64,000 bases of DNA from Mesorhizobium kowhaii (GCF_003253745.1 NZ_MZXV01000062.1:186001-250000); one strand, 5' to 3'; positions 1-9,260 are shown, counted from the first letter of the stretch. Program-made: numbers and translations. Notes: a model not told the origin generated them from the letters alone.

Positions 1-40
1 GATACCATCGGCCGATCATAGCATGGGATATGGCGTTTGG

Positions 41-57
41 TGCATGAATAAGATGCA
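41..57. promoter_or_regulatory. Possible operator dyad upstream of MFS gene
   Basis: TGCAT, seven bases, ATGCA forms a small perfect dyad about 85 bases before the MFS start. It has the shape of a regulator binding site, but no regulator gene is visible beside it and the motif is short enough to arise by chance. Bases 1-140 otherwise hold no gene that I can support. Confidence 0.2.
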
Positions 58-140
58 AATGCTGCGCCTTCCGCCACATCAGCCAAGAGACTAGATCTCG
101 CATAGCTCCGGTTCTGGAGGCCGATGAAAAGGAGGTCGCC

Positions 141-1595
141 TTGGCAATCGCTGAGCAAAATCGGCGCGTATCGGCGCCGCCACAAGTCCAATCCGACCGC
201 TGGGCGCTGGCAAGCCTTTCGCTCGCCACGCTGCTGTCGTCGCTTGGAACCAGCATTGCCAGCGTCGGCCTGCCGGCGCTGATGCAGAATTTCGGCGCTT
301 CGTTCCAGTCGGTGCAGTGGGTTGTTCTGGCCTATCTGCTCGCCATCACCACATTGATCGTCAGCGCCGGACGGCTGGCCGACATATTCGGGCGCCGGCC
401 GTTGCTGCTTGGCGGCATCGCGCTGTTCACGCTGGCATCGGTACTCTGCGGCCTCGCGCCAACACTCTGGCTGCTGATCGCCGCGCGGGCCGTGCAAGGA
501 CTTGGCGCGGCGCTGATGATGGCGCTGACGCTGGCTTTTGTCGCCGAAACCGTGAGCAAGGCAAAAACCGGCAGCGCCATGGGCCTGCTCGGCGCCATGT
601 CCGCGATCGGCACGACACTTGGGCCGTCGCTCGGCGGCATTTTGATCGCCAGTCTCGGCTGGCGATCGATCTTCCTTGTCAATGTCCCGCTGGGTGTCCT
701 GACCCTCGCTCTCGCCTATCGTGCCTTGCCGGCCCGCAGCAAGGCAGCCCAGACTGATCGAGGCAAGTTCGACGCCGTGGGCACCGCCTTGCTGGCCCTG
801 ACGCTGGCCGCCTATGCGCTGGCCATGACGCTTGGCAGAGGCGATTTCGGCGCGCTCAACCTCGGCCTGCTGATAGCTGCCGGCATCGGCGTCATCCTGT
901 TCGCCGCTGGGCAGGCGAAAGTGAAAAACCCCTTGATCCAGTTTGCCGGCTTCCGTGACCTCCAGCTGAGCGCCAGCCTCGCCATGAGCCTCATCGTCGC
1001 AACCGTGATGATGGCGACCCTGGTGGTTGCCCCGTTCTATCTGTCACGCGCGCTTGGGCTTGATGCCGCAATGGTCGGCGTGGTGCTGTCGACCGGTCCG
1101 CTTGTCTCGACCCTGGCGGCGCTGCTGGCCGGACGCCTGACCGATCGCTTCGGAGCCCACAGGATGATGGTCGCCGGCCTGCTCTGCCTCGCTACCGGCA
1201 CTTTCCTCCTGTCGCTCGCCATGACGAAACTCGGCATTGCCAGCTATGTCGTTCCGATCACTGTCACCTGCATCGGCTACGCGCTGTTCCAGACGTCCAA
1301 CAATGCAGCTGTCATGACCGGTGTTGGCGCTGGCGAGCGCGGCGTCGTCTCCGGCCTGCTCAATCTTTCGCGCAATCTCGGCCTCATCACCGGCGCGTCA
1401 TTGATGGGTGCCGTCTTCGCCATTGCATCGGCCGAGGAACGGCAAGGCATTGGCCAGGATATTCTGAGTTCAGAGGCCGCCGCCCACGGGATGCAGGTCA
1501 CCTTTCAGACCGCAACGGCGCTGGCGCTGGTCGCGCTGTTCCTTGCACTGCTCTCGGCCCGCGCCGCTGGCCGCGCAGAGTCCAGAGTTTCGTAA
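141..1595 (+). CDS. MFS transporter, DHA2-like drug/solute exporter
   Basis: Inner-membrane proton-driven exporter of 484 residues, the length usual for 14-helix DHA2 members. The MFS loop motif GRLADIFGRR is at residues 77-86, and an antiporter-type glycine-rich stretch (GTTLGPSLGG) sits near residues 157-166 in helix 5. The start is TTG, chosen because GGAGG lies at 131-135, five bases upstream, and no better in-frame ATG precedes the first helix. It is a single gene that converges on the MaoC-like gene. Substrate cannot be told from sequence; export of a toxic compound is the family norm. Confidence 0.85.
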   Translation: MAIAEQNRRVSAPPQVQSDRWALASLSLATLLSSLGTSIASVGLPALMQNFGASFQSVQWVVLAYLLAITTLIVSAGRLADIFGRRPLLLGGIALFTLASVLCGLAPTLWLLIAARAVQGLGAALMMALTLAFVAETVSKAKTGSAMGLLGAMSAIGTTLGPSLGGILIASLGWRSIFLVNVPLGVLTLALAYRALPARSKAAQTDRGKFDAVGTALLALTLAAYALAMTLGRGDFGALNLGLLIAAGIGVILFAAGQAKVKNPLIQFAGFRDLQLSASLAMSLIVATVMMATLVVAPFYLSRALGLDAAMVGVVLSTGPLVSTLAALLAGRLTDRFGAHRMMVAGLLCLATGTFLLSLAMTKLGIASYVVPITVTCIGYALFQTSNNAAVMTGVGAGERGVVSGLLNLSRNLGLITGASLMGAVFAIASAEERQGIGQDILSSEAAAHGMQVTFQTATALALVALFLALLSARAAGRAESRVS

Positions 1596-1618
1596 CGCAC
1601 GACCTGACTGCCGGCCGT

Positions 1619-2116
1619 TCAGGCCCCTGCCCGCTTGCGGCGCTCGTAGAGCATGACCAGTGTTTCGGCTGTCAGGGCGGGCTTTTCCTCGCCTTCGATC
1701 TCGACGGTATTGGCCGCCTTCATCAGATACTGGCCAGGCCCCCTGTCCTCCATCGAAAGAAGAGTAGAGCGCAGCCTGATGCGCGCCCCGACCTTGACCG
1801 GCGCCAGGAAACGCACCTTGTCGAAGCCATAGTTGAAGGCAGCCTGGGTGTTTTCGGGCACGATGCCCATGTCGAGTGCCAGCGCGCCGATGATCGACAG
1901 CGTCAGGTAGCCATGCGCGATCGTCGTGCGGAACGGGCTTTGCCGTCTCGCCCTCTCGGGATCGACATGGATCCATTGATGGTCGCCGGTGCATTCGGCG
2001 AACTGGTCGATACGCTTCTGGTCGACCGTCGTCCACTCCGACACGCCAAGCTCCTGCCCGACCATCGCCCTCAATTGCTCGTAGGTCGGCGGCGTCTTGG
2101 GCCGTATTTCAGTCAT
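1619..2116 (-). CDS. MaoC-like (R)-hydratase family protein, NodN-like
   Basis: A 165-residue single hot-dog domain protein of the MaoC/enoyl-CoA hydratase 2 type. The hydratase motif is visible as FAECTGDHQWIHVDPERA, carrying the Asp and His that act in (R)-specific hydratases, followed by the conserved IAHGYLTLSI segment. Members act on CoA thioesters in fatty-acid or polyester metabolism, and rhizobial NodN is a close relative. The phasin gene lies next upstream, which fits a polyhydroxyalkanoate link but does not prove it. ATG at 2116 is preferred; a TTG at 2140 with GGAGG only two bases ahead is the alternative. Confidence 0.8.
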   Translation of the reverse strand: MTEIRPKTPPTYEQLRAMVGQELGVSEWTTVDQKRIDQFAECTGDHQWIHVDPERARRQSPFRTTIAHGYLTLSIIGALALDMGIVPENTQAAFNYGFDKVRFLAPVKVGARIRLRSTLLSMEDRGPGQYLMKAANTVEIEGEEKPALTAETLVMLYERRKRAGA

Positions 2117-2309
2117 TCCTGGTTTCCCGATCGCTTCCAACGCCTCCGGACCACGAACTGGCGGCCCCTGTCAATTCGCTCTGCGCGAATCCGTTCCGCC
2201 CATTTCGGCCGCAATCGTGCCATGCCGCCCGCGCAGTGGCAGGGCAAATCGGAATTTCCTGGCTTTTCGGGTTGCCGGCGGCAAACAAAGCCACCTTGGC
2301 TGGAGACCG

Positions 2310-2738
2310 CTACTTCTTGTCGTAGCCGGCGCGGATTTCCTCCATCGCCTCCTTGATGCGCGTGCGCAGGATGTCAATCGATTCGGTGCCGGATTTTCTG
2401 ACCAGTTCAGCCACTTCGCCGGCATTCTTCAACGCGGCCTCGAAGGACTTCTTGGCGAACTCCGTCTGTTTGGTCATCAATTCCTGCGGATTGCCCGGCG
2501 CTCTGTAGCCTTGCGCCATCTCGGTGACTTCGCGCAGCGTGTCCTGCAGCATTTCGCGCTGCCTGGACAACAGCGAGGATGCGCCGGCGGCACTGGCTCG
2601 GGCCGATTTCTCCAGCGCTTCGAGGTTCTTGCGATGATGCGCGAGGATTGCCTCGACATCGACGTTGGGCACTTTCAGGTCTCGGCCGAACTTGCCGAAC
2701 ATATCCATGAAGGAATCGGATTCCGGTTGCTTGGCCAT
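2310..2738 (-). CDS. Phasin family protein
   Basis: A 142-residue, mostly helical, alanine-, lysine- and glutamate-rich protein matching the phasin pattern: no signal peptide, long amphipathic helices and the region EFAKKSFEAALKNAGEVAEL. Phasins coat polyhydroxyalkanoate granules and limit their size. The open frame extends upstream, but the extension does not look like protein, and the ATG at 2738 has a purine-rich GGGGGAG ribosome site just before it. It is transcribed in the same direction as the DUF445 gene, with about 110 bases between them. Confidence 0.8.
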   Translation of the reverse strand: MAKQPESDSFMDMFGKFGRDLKVPNVDVEAILAHHRKNLEALEKSARASAAGASSLLSRQREMLQDTLREVTEMAQGYRAPGNPQELMTKQTEFAKKSFEAALKNAGEVAELVRKSGTESIDILRTRIKEAMEEIRAGYDKK

Positions 2739-2847
2739 GATGGTATTCTCCCCCTGTCGCCGCCGATTGGGCTCCCGGACGGGAGAATAGCACCGAAGTG
2801 CCGGGTGTCCATTCGAACGCAGTGGAATCGGCCCAGGCTCGAACGCG

Positions 2848-4143
2848 TCAGCCGACGAGGAACAGCCGCTCAGCAACATAGAGCACGACACCGGCAAGCC
2901 CACCAATGATCATGCCGTTGAAGCGGATGTATTGCAGGTCCCTGCCGATGTTCATCTCGATCAGCCGCGTCAGCTGCGCCAGGTCCCAACGCTTGACCTG
3001 GTCAGCGATGAATTTCGACACGCCGCTCTTCTGGCTCTCCACGAACGAAGCCAGCGCCACCACGAAGCCCTGGTTCATGTCGGCTCGAATCTGCGCATCG
3101 CCGGCAAGATGGCGGCCGACCTCGACGAACATGTTGGCGAGATGCGAACGGATAATCGACTCGGGCGCCTTGGCGTCCTGCTCGATGAACTGGCTGAGGC
3201 TCGCCCACATGTCGCCGGCCAATCCCTTGACCTCCGGCCGGGCGAGGAAATCGCGCTTCAGCTTCTCGGCACGTTTGGCATATTGCTTCGATGTCCTGAG
3301 CTTCTCGATGAAGGCCCGCGCGAAACGGTCGAATTCGGCGCGCATCGGGTGGTCGGGATCGGCCCGCACCTCGTCGAGCAGCGAGCCGGCCGAGGCGACG
3401 ATCTTCTTCAGGAGATAAGCGTCGGCGCGGAACAGGTTGAACAGCGACGGCAGTTCCTCACGGATCTTCTCGCGCATCGTCGCCAGCGCCTGCTCGTCGT
3501 TGAGGAACCGGCCGATCACCTTGGTGAATTCGTCGAACAGTTTCTGGTGACGGCGATCGTCGGTAAGCGCCGACAACAGCTCGGCGGCCAGCGGCGCCAG
3601 CGGCACCTTTTCGATCTGCTCGAGCATGCGGCTGGTGACGAAGCCACGCAGGCCGGATTGCTCGACAGCGGCGAGCGTCTGCGGCACCAGCCGCACGACG
3701 AAGCGCGACAAGCCGGCGGCACGTTCGGCGTCGGCGAGCCAGTCGGCGACGAGCGCCGAGAAATCGACCTCGGCAAGCTTTTCACGCACCGGTTCCGGAG
3801 CCAGGAAATTGACCTCGATGAAGCGGCCGAGATTGTCGGCGATGCGGCTCTGGTTCTCGGGGATGATGGCGGTGTGCGGGATCGGCAGCCCCAGCGGCCG
3901 CCTGAACAGCGCCACCACCGCGTACCAGTCGGCCAGACCGCCGATGGTCGCGGCCTCCGCAAAGGCAGCGACGAAGCCGAGCCACGGATAGGTGGTCTCG
4001 AACGATTTGGCGACCGCAAACACCAGCACGCAAACCGCCAGTGCCGCCGCCGCGACGAACTTTGTCCACCGCAAGGCGGAAAGCTTGGCATCCGCGTCGG
4101 CATCGAAACGGACAGACGCCAGGGACTGGGCCGATTGTGACAT
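2848..4143 (-). CDS. DUF445 family membrane protein
   Basis: A 431-residue protein with the DUF445 layout: a hydrophobic pair near the N-terminus (about residues 25-70), a long soluble alpha-helical middle with charged segments, and a final membrane helix (FNGMIIGGLAGVVLYVAERL) at the C-terminus. The segment IGGLADWYAVVALFRRPLGLPIPHTAIIP around residue 65 carries the family signature, including the IPHTAIIP motif. Function is unknown in the family; a membrane role is all the sequence supports. The ATG at 4143 has GAGGAGCGG upstream; an earlier TTG at 4164 is less likely. Confidence 0.85.
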   Translation of the reverse strand: MSQSAQSLASVRFDADADAKLSALRWTKFVAAAALAVCVLVFAVAKSFETTYPWLGFVAAFAEAATIGGLADWYAVVALFRRPLGLPIPHTAIIPENQSRIADNLGRFIEVNFLAPEPVREKLAEVDFSALVADWLADAERAAGLSRFVVRLVPQTLAAVEQSGLRGFVTSRMLEQIEKVPLAPLAAELLSALTDDRRHQKLFDEFTKVIGRFLNDEQALATMREKIREELPSLFNLFRADAYLLKKIVASAGSLLDEVRADPDHPMRAEFDRFARAFIEKLRTSKQYAKRAEKLKRDFLARPEVKGLAGDMWASLSQFIEQDAKAPESIIRSHLANMFVEVGRHLAGDAQIRADMNQGFVVALASFVESQKSGVSKFIADQVKRWDLAQLTRLIEMNIGRDLQYIRFNGMIIGGLAGVVLYVAERLFLVG

Positions 4144-4249
4144 GGATGAGCCGCTCCTCGTCAATCTCGGGCCTATTTAGTGTTTCATCAGGCAAAATGC
4201 CCGTGACAGCCGGTTTCGCCCGCGCCTTGCCCGGCTGCGCACACAAAGT

Positions 4250-4264
4250 TGACGAGAATGTTCA
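4250..4264. promoter_or_regulatory. IRO box (RirA operator candidate) upstream of rirA
   Basis: The sequence TGACGAGAATGTTCA fits the iron-responsive operator TGA-N9-TCA bound by RirA in rhizobia. It lies 152 bases before the rirA start, in a 273-base intergenic region divergent from the DUF445 gene. The motif has only six fixed bases, so about 15 chance matches are expected in this window. Its place in front of the regulator gene itself is what gives it weight. Confidence 0.5.
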
Positions 4265-4416
4265 TCTATTGTGCCGGCTAGTCTGGAATTGTTCCAAGGT
4301 ATAGGCCATATTCCGCTCAGGCCAATGTGGCGAATCCGAATTTCGGGTCAAAGCCGCATCAGCAAAGTTTTGAAATCTGGCGTGGTTCTACCGCACCAGC
4401 GCCTTGTGAGGACAAA

Positions 4417-4881
4417 ATGCGGCTTACGCGCCAGACCAACTATGCCATGCGCATCCTGATGTATTGCGCCGCCAACAATGACCGATTGAGCCGCATCCCC
4501 GAGATCGCGGCCGCCTACTCGGTGTCGGAGCTTTTCCTGTTCAAGATCCTGCAGCCGCTGGTCGAGCACGGCCTGGTCGAGACCGTGCGTGGCCGCAATG
4601 GCGGCGTCAGGCTTGGCCGTGCCGCCGAATCCATCAGCCTGTTCGATGTCGTGCGCGTGACCGAAGAGAGTTTCGCCATGGCCGAATGCTTCGAGAACGA
4701 TGCCGCCGAATGCCCGCTGGTCGACAGCTGTGCGCTGAACTCGGCATTGCGCGAAGCGCTGAACGCGTTCTTCGCGGTGCTGGAGCGCTACACCATCGCC
4801 GATCTCGTGGCGGCGCGGCCGAATGTGCGCAGCCTGCTCGGCATCGACATGCTGGCAGAGCGCCGCGCGCCCGCTGCCTGA
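4417..4881 (+). CDS. rirA: RirA, Rrf2-family iron-sulfur transcriptional regulator
   Basis: A 154-residue Rrf2-family repressor. It begins MRLTRQTNYAMRIL, with the winged helix in the first 60 residues and cysteines at 91, 99 and 105, exactly the three that ligate the [4Fe-4S] cluster in rhizobial RirA. In iron-replete cells RirA represses iron-uptake genes and it is inactivated by cluster loss under iron limitation. The longer open frame upstream is ignored because RirA proteins start at MRLTRQTNY. It converges with hmuV only 29 bases away, so regulator and heme-uptake targets are neighbours. A TGA-N9-TCA box upstream suggests autoregulation. Confidence 0.93.
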   Translation: MRLTRQTNYAMRILMYCAANNDRLSRIPEIAAAYSVSELFLFKILQPLVEHGLVETVRGRNGGVRLGRAAESISLFDVVRVTEESFAMAECFENDAAECPLVDSCALNSALREALNAFFAVLERYTIADLVAARPNVRSLLGIDMLAERRAPAA

Positions 4882-4910
4882 TTCCGGCCATCCCGTGTCT
4901 GGGGTCAGGC

Positions 4911-5699
4911 CTAAGCCGCTGATTGCGGCAATACGAACGGCATGTTGCCGGCCGGCAGCACGCCGACCCTGAGCCGGCAGTCGAACACTTTTTCGATCAG
5001 GTCGTCGCTCAGCACGTCCTGCGGCGACCCGGTGGCGGCAAGCCTGCCGCGATGCATGACAAAGATCCGGTCGGCGAACATGGCCGTCAGATTGAGGTCG
5101 TGCAGGATGGCGACCACGCCGCCGCCCCGTCTGGCGAAGTCGCGGGCGATGTTCATGATGATCAGCTGGTGCTTGATGTCGAGGCTGGAAACCGGCTCAT
5201 CGAGGAACAGATAGCGCGGCTTGCCGTCAAGCACCGGCGCCCAGACCTGGCACAGCACGCGCGCAAGCTGGACGCGCTGTTGCTCGCCGCCCGAAAGCTC
5301 CTGGTAGAAACGTCCGGCAAAACCGTCGAGGTCGACGCGCTCCAGCGCCCGTTCCGGCAGTCGCGCATCCTCGCCCGGCAGGACACCCGAGTGGCCGCCG
5401 ACAAGGCCGAGCTTGACCACCTCTCGCACCGTGAACGGGAACGACAGCGTCGTCGCTTGCGGCAGCACCGCTCGCTGTGTGGCGATTTCGGCCGGCTTCA
5501 TGGCCGACAGATCGCGGCCGTTGAGGGCGACACGCCCGGTGTAAGCAAGCTCGCCGGACAGCGCCTTGAGGAAGGTCGTCTTGCCGGACCCGTTGGGGCC
5601 GACGATTGCCGCCACTTCGCCGGGGCGTGCAGTGAAATCGACACCGGTAACGATGCGCTTGCCGGCGATCGCCACCGAAACATCCCTTGCCTCGATCAT
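4911..5699 (-). CDS. hmuV: HmuV, heme ABC importer ATP-binding protein
   Basis: A 262-residue ABC ATPase that powers heme import through HmuU. Walker A is GPNGSGKTT, the signature is LSGGEQQRVQLAR, and Walker B is YLFLDEP followed by the D-loop SLD. It is the last gene of the hmuPSTUV run, and its length and C-terminus (GVLPAGNMPFVLPQ) fit HmuV and related FepC-type ATPases. The ATG at 5699 begins MIEARDVSVAIAG; the open frame extends further upstream but without protein-like sequence. Confidence 0.92.
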   Translation of the reverse strand: MIEARDVSVAIAGKRIVTGVDFTARPGEVAAIVGPNGSGKTTFLKALSGELAYTGRVALNGRDLSAMKPAEIATQRAVLPQATTLSFPFTVREVVKLGLVGGHSGVLPGEDARLPERALERVDLDGFAGRFYQELSGGEQQRVQLARVLCQVWAPVLDGKPRYLFLDEPVSSLDIKHQLIIMNIARDFARRGGGVVAILHDLNLTAMFADRIFVMHRGRLAATGSPQDVLSDDLIEKVFDCRLRVGVLPAGNMPFVLPQSAA

Positions 5700-5739
5700 C
5701 CAAGCCTCACAGGTCCCAAATCTCACAAATCCCAAAATT

Positions 5740-6846
5740 TCACAAATCAACGACGCCGCGCTTGCGCAGCAGGATCCACAGGAAGAACGGCGCACCGGCA
5801 ATCGCGGTGACGATGCCGATCGGCAACTCGGCCGGCGCCACGATGGTGCGCGCGACAGCGTCAGCCAACAGCAGCAGCGACGCGCCGAGCAGCGCCGACG
5901 CCGGCAGCAGGTAGCGATTGTCGGGACCGATCAGCAGGCGCAGCAGATGCGGCACGACAATGCCGACGAAGCCGATGCCGCCGCTGACGGCGACGGAGGC
6001 GCCGACCGCCGCCGAGACGCCGATGATTGCCGTGTACTTCAGCCGTTGCACCGGTATGCCGAGATGACCTGCGGTCGCCTCGCCCAGCGCCAGTGCGTTG
6101 AGGCCGCGGGCCAGGAACGGCATTGCCGCCAGCGCCAGCACGATGATCGGCCCGACCGAAGCGATCTTCGCCCAGGTCGCGCCGCCGAGCGATCCGAGTT
6201 GCCAGAAGGTCAGGTCGCGCAACTGGCGGTCGTCGGCCATGAAGATGAGGATGCCGGTCAGCGCCATGGCAAGCGCCGCGAGCGCAATGCCGGCGAGCAG
6301 CATGGTGGCGACCGAGGTTTGTCCCCGCCGCGTCGCAACCTGATAGAGCACCAGCGTCGTGGCAAGCCCGCCACAGAATGCCGCCAGCGGCAGCGCAAGC
6401 GTGCCGACCCAGGCCGTCACCGGTGCCAGCACCGTGGCGCCGAGCACAATGACGGCAACCGCGCCGAGGCTGGAGCCAGCCGAAACGCCGATCAGACCGG
6501 GGTCGGCGAGCGGATTGCGGAACAGCCCCTGCATGACCGCGCCGGAGACGGCAAGCGCTGCGCCGACCAGCATGCCGAGGATGACGCGCGGCAGGCGGAT
6601 GTCGTAGACGATCAGGCTGTCGCGGGCACTCAGCGCGGCGTCATCCGGCACGGTGCCGAACAGCCAGTCGCCGATGACGTTGACGGCCGATGCGTCCGAC
6701 GCTCCCGACGTGAGCGACAGCAGCACGGCAGTGACGAGCCCCAGGCACAGCAGAAGGATGACGATGCGGGCGCGGCCTGAGCGGTCGCCTTCGGATGTGC
6801 CGGTCATCCCCTTCACCGGGCCGGCGATCGATTGATCGACCATCAT
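5740..6846 (-). CDS. hmuU: HmuU, heme ABC importer permease
   Basis: A 368-residue FecCD-family permease with about ten hydrophobic segments. Family motifs include RLPRVILGMLVGAALAVSGA early on and GFVGIVVPHLLRLLIGPDNR in the last third, the latter being the loop that contacts the ATPase. With HmuV and HmuT it forms the inner-membrane heme importer. The hmuT stop lies eight bases upstream, so the two are certainly co-transcribed and probably translationally coupled. The start could be the first or second of the adjacent ATG codons (6846 or 6843). Confidence 0.92.
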   Translation of the reverse strand: MMVDQSIAGPVKGMTGTSEGDRSGRARIVILLLCLGLVTAVLLSLTSGASDASAVNVIGDWLFGTVPDDAALSARDSLIVYDIRLPRVILGMLVGAALAVSGAVMQGLFRNPLADPGLIGVSAGSSLGAVAVIVLGATVLAPVTAWVGTLALPLAAFCGGLATTLVLYQVATRRGQTSVATMLLAGIALAALAMALTGILIFMADDRQLRDLTFWQLGSLGGATWAKIASVGPIIVLALAAMPFLARGLNALALGEATAGHLGIPVQRLKYTAIIGVSAAVGASVAVSGGIGFVGIVVPHLLRLLIGPDNRYLLPASALLGASLLLLADAVARTIVAPAELPIGIVTAIAGAPFFLWILLRKRGVVDL

Positions 6847-6854
6847 CTGCCCGC

Positions 6855-7763
6855 TCAGTCCGTGACCTGCCCGCCATAGAGCGAGACGGCGAGGTCGTGG
6901 ATGGCGTCGGCCGTGCGCGGCCCGAAGCCTAGCAGATAGCCGCCGTCGATGCGGATCAGCTTGCGTGCGGTGCCAGCCGGCGTCGAGGCGATCGACGGGT
7001 TGGCGAACAGTTCGTCGTCCGATACCGGAGGCCCGGCATTGCTCATCATCAGGATCACGTCCGGCCTGGCGGTGATGATCGCCTCGTCGGACATTTGCTT
7101 GTAGCCGGAAAAGCCTTCCACGGTATTGACCCCGCCCGCCAGCTTGACCATGCCGTCGGCGGCGGTCTCGCTGCCAGCGGCCAGGATCTTGCCGCCCTGT
7201 ATCGACAGCACGAACAGGATGCGCTTGCGCTGCTTGATCGATGCCGTCTGCTGTTCGGCGGCGGTGAGCTTGGCATCAAGCTCCCTGGCCAGCACCTCAG
7301 CCTTGGCGTCGACGCCGAGCGCCTTGCCGACGATGCGGACCTTCTCCAGAATGCCTTCGTGGCTATAATGCTCCGGCACTTCGATGAACGGGATGCTCGT
7401 CTTCTTCAGCACATCGACGGCTTCCTTGGGACCGCTGCCGTGCAGCGCCAGGATGCCGGTCGGATTGACCGACAGGACACCCTCCGGCGACAGCTGGCGA
7501 ATGTAGCCGACATCAGGCAGGTCAAGCGCGGCTTTCGGATAAAGGCTGGTGGAATCGCGAGCCACCAGATGTTTCTCCTCGCCGAGCGCATAGACGATCT
7601 CGGTGATGGAGCCGCCAATGGCCGCTATCTTCGAGGGATCGGCAAAGACGGTCGCGCCCTCGGTGGCGTTGCTAGATTGCAGCGCGACAAAAGCCAGGGA
7701 AAGACCGATCGCCGGCCCAAGCGCCAACCTGAGAACAGGCGCCAGTCTGGAAAAGGAAACCAT
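6855..7763 (-). CDS. hmuT: HmuT, periplasmic heme-binding protein
   Basis: A 302-residue class III periplasmic binding protein with a signal peptide (hydrophobic residues about 10-33, then a cleavage-like ATEGA). The body carries two Rossmann-like lobes beginning IAAIGGSITEIVYALG and the lobe-joining helix pattern of FepB/HmuT. It hands heme from the outer-membrane receptor to HmuU. It sits between hmuS and hmuU with gaps of about ten bases on each side, consistent with one hmuPSTUV transcript. Confidence 0.92.
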   Translation of the reverse strand: MVSFSRLAPVLRLALGPAIGLSLAFVALQSSNATEGATVFADPSKIAAIGGSITEIVYALGEEKHLVARDSTSLYPKAALDLPDVGYIRQLSPEGVLSVNPTGILALHGSGPKEAVDVLKKTSIPFIEVPEHYSHEGILEKVRIVGKALGVDAKAEVLARELDAKLTAAEQQTASIKQRKRILFVLSIQGGKILAAGSETAADGMVKLAGGVNTVEGFSGYKQMSDEAIITARPDVILMMSNAGPPVSDDELFANPSIASTPAGTARKLIRIDGGYLLGFGPRTADAIHDLAVSLYGGQVTD

Positions 7764-7774
7764 TTCTATCGTCC

Positions 7775-8836
7775 TCAGGCTGCGGTCGGGCTTGGGATGC
7801 GCGGCAGGTTTTCTGCCAGGAATCGCCAGTCGTCGCGCTCGCTCTCGCCCTCATGGCGCTTGCCGAAGAACTGGATGATCATCTTGCCGTCGACATCATA
7901 GATTTCGAGCGAGGTGACATGACCGTCCTTGGTCGGCTTGCGCACCGCCCAGACCTCGTGGATGTGGTCGGTTCGCAGATGCAGGTGGAAGGTCTCGTCC
8001 AGCACGTTGATCCATGGTCCCATCGGCTTGATGGATTTGATCGGACCGGAATGGATCTGGATGCAGCCGCGATTGCCGACAAAGCACATGATCGGCATCT
8101 CGCCCTCGGCGGCATGATGGAACATGGCGCGGACGGCATCGTTGTCGAGCAGCCAGGCATAGTCCTGGCCGACCATGCGCACAGCCTGCCGACGGCTGAG
8201 CTTCAGCGTCTTCAGCATACCGAAAAACTGGTGCACGTCGGTCAGCCGGCTCCAGCGGTCGCGCAGGTCGTCGAGATTGGCGGTGGTTTCCCCGCCATGG
8301 ACCTCGTCGTCTGGGATGTGCCCTGAAATATCGGCCGTCGGCTCCTGGTTCGACGATTCGAGCGCGGCGACCAGCTTCTGATAGGCATAGAGGCTGGAGG
8401 CCGGCCGCAGATGCACCTTGTGCACCGCCTCGCCGGCCGCGTCGAAGAACTGCAGGCTGCGGCGGATGTCGTCGCCATCGCGCTTTTCCACGGCAAAGCC
8501 ATGCGCCCAGATTTTTGGGAAGATGCGCAGGTCGATGTTTTCGCCGAGCACCATGGCATTATGGTTGCCGGTGACGACCTTGTCATAGACGCCGATCTTC
8601 TCGTGCACCGCACTTTCATTGCGGGTCAACGCCATGACTTCGCCGACAGCTTCGAGGCCGGTCAAGAGATCGTTGACGCGCGGCTCGATGCGGACGACGC
8701 CGTCGCCGCAATGCGCGGCGACTAACTCGGCCTCCGAAATGCCGAGCTGAGCAGCCAGATCCCGCTCGCGCGTCTTCGGATTCTCTGTCCGTGCCCGCCG
8801 GATTTCATGCGGGGCGGGTTTTACGCGCTGGTCCAT
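7775..8836 (-). CDS. hmuS: HmuS, cytoplasmic heme-trafficking/degrading protein
   Basis: A 353-residue protein of the HemS/HmuS/ShuS family, of the usual length and built from two repeated halves. The N-terminal half includes GVYDKVVTGNHNAMVLGENIDLRIFP-like family sequence and the C-terminal half includes GNRGCIQIHSGPI and the conserved LDETFHLHLR. These proteins receive imported heme and release its iron or pass it to oxygenases. It is the second gene of the operon, 17 bases after hmuP. No missing region was seen. Confidence 0.92.
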   Translation of the reverse strand: MDQRVKPAPHEIRRARTENPKTRERDLAAQLGISEAELVAAHCGDGVVRIEPRVNDLLTGLEAVGEVMALTRNESAVHEKIGVYDKVVTGNHNAMVLGENIDLRIFPKIWAHGFAVEKRDGDDIRRSLQFFDAAGEAVHKVHLRPASSLYAYQKLVAALESSNQEPTADISGHIPDDEVHGGETTANLDDLRDRWSRLTDVHQFFGMLKTLKLSRRQAVRMVGQDYAWLLDNDAVRAMFHHAAEGEMPIMCFVGNRGCIQIHSGPIKSIKPMGPWINVLDETFHLHLRTDHIHEVWAVRKPTKDGHVTSLEIYDVDGKMIIQFFGKRHEGESERDDWRFLAENLPRIPSPTAA

Positions 8837-8853
8837 GTCTCGTCCCTACTGCC

Positions 8854-9060
8854 TTACTTGTTGAGAATGAGCTTGCCCTGGCGGGTGATCTTCAGCCGGT
8901 AGAGCGCACCCTGATGCTCGATGCCGATCTCGTGCTCGCCCTGGAACAACGTGCTGCTGGAGAGGGTTCGCACCGCCAGCGGAACCCGGTCGAAACGGGC
9001 GGAGGTATCGTCGGAACGGCGGACGCGATAGCGAAAGTCATTGGGATTGTGCGTGTTCAT
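8854..9060 (-). CDS. hmuP: HmuP/HemP, heme-uptake regulator protein
   Basis: A 68-residue protein ending ALYRLKITRQGKLILNK, the hallmark C-terminus of HemP/HmuP. In rhizobia and Bradyrhizobium HmuP is needed for expression of the heme receptor gene and acts together with Irr. It is the first gene of the leftward hmuPSTUV run and faces the heme receptor across a short shared control region, the arrangement expected for that role. Confidence 0.9.
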   Translation of the reverse strand: MNTHNPNDFRYRVRRSDDTSARFDRVPLAVRTLSSSTLFQGEHEIGIEHQGALYRLKITRQGKLILNK

Positions 9061-9125
9061 CTGGATCGATCCCTTTCCTGTGCCGGGCGTCTGGCTAGGC
9101 GTTGCATTAATGCCGATTCATTTCT

Positions 9126-9140
9126 TGACTTGAATAATCA
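9126..9140. promoter_or_regulatory. IRO box between hmuP and the heme receptor gene
   Basis: TGACTTGAATAATCA matches TGA-N9-TCA, with an AT-rich centre like known RirA operators. It lies in the 200-base divergent region between hmuP and the receptor, 66 bases before hmuP and about 120 before the receptor start, so one box could control both directions. RirA itself is encoded 5 kb away. Binding is inferred. Confidence 0.6.
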
Positions 9141-9260
9141 TGTTTATTAGTCAGTGCAATACCGGAGCAAACGAGTCAAGATTTAAGACGCCGGACACGA
9201 TCAAAAATGCCAGCCAGCCCCGGGCCAGCCAGCATCGAACCTGGACTTTGGAGTTGGGGC

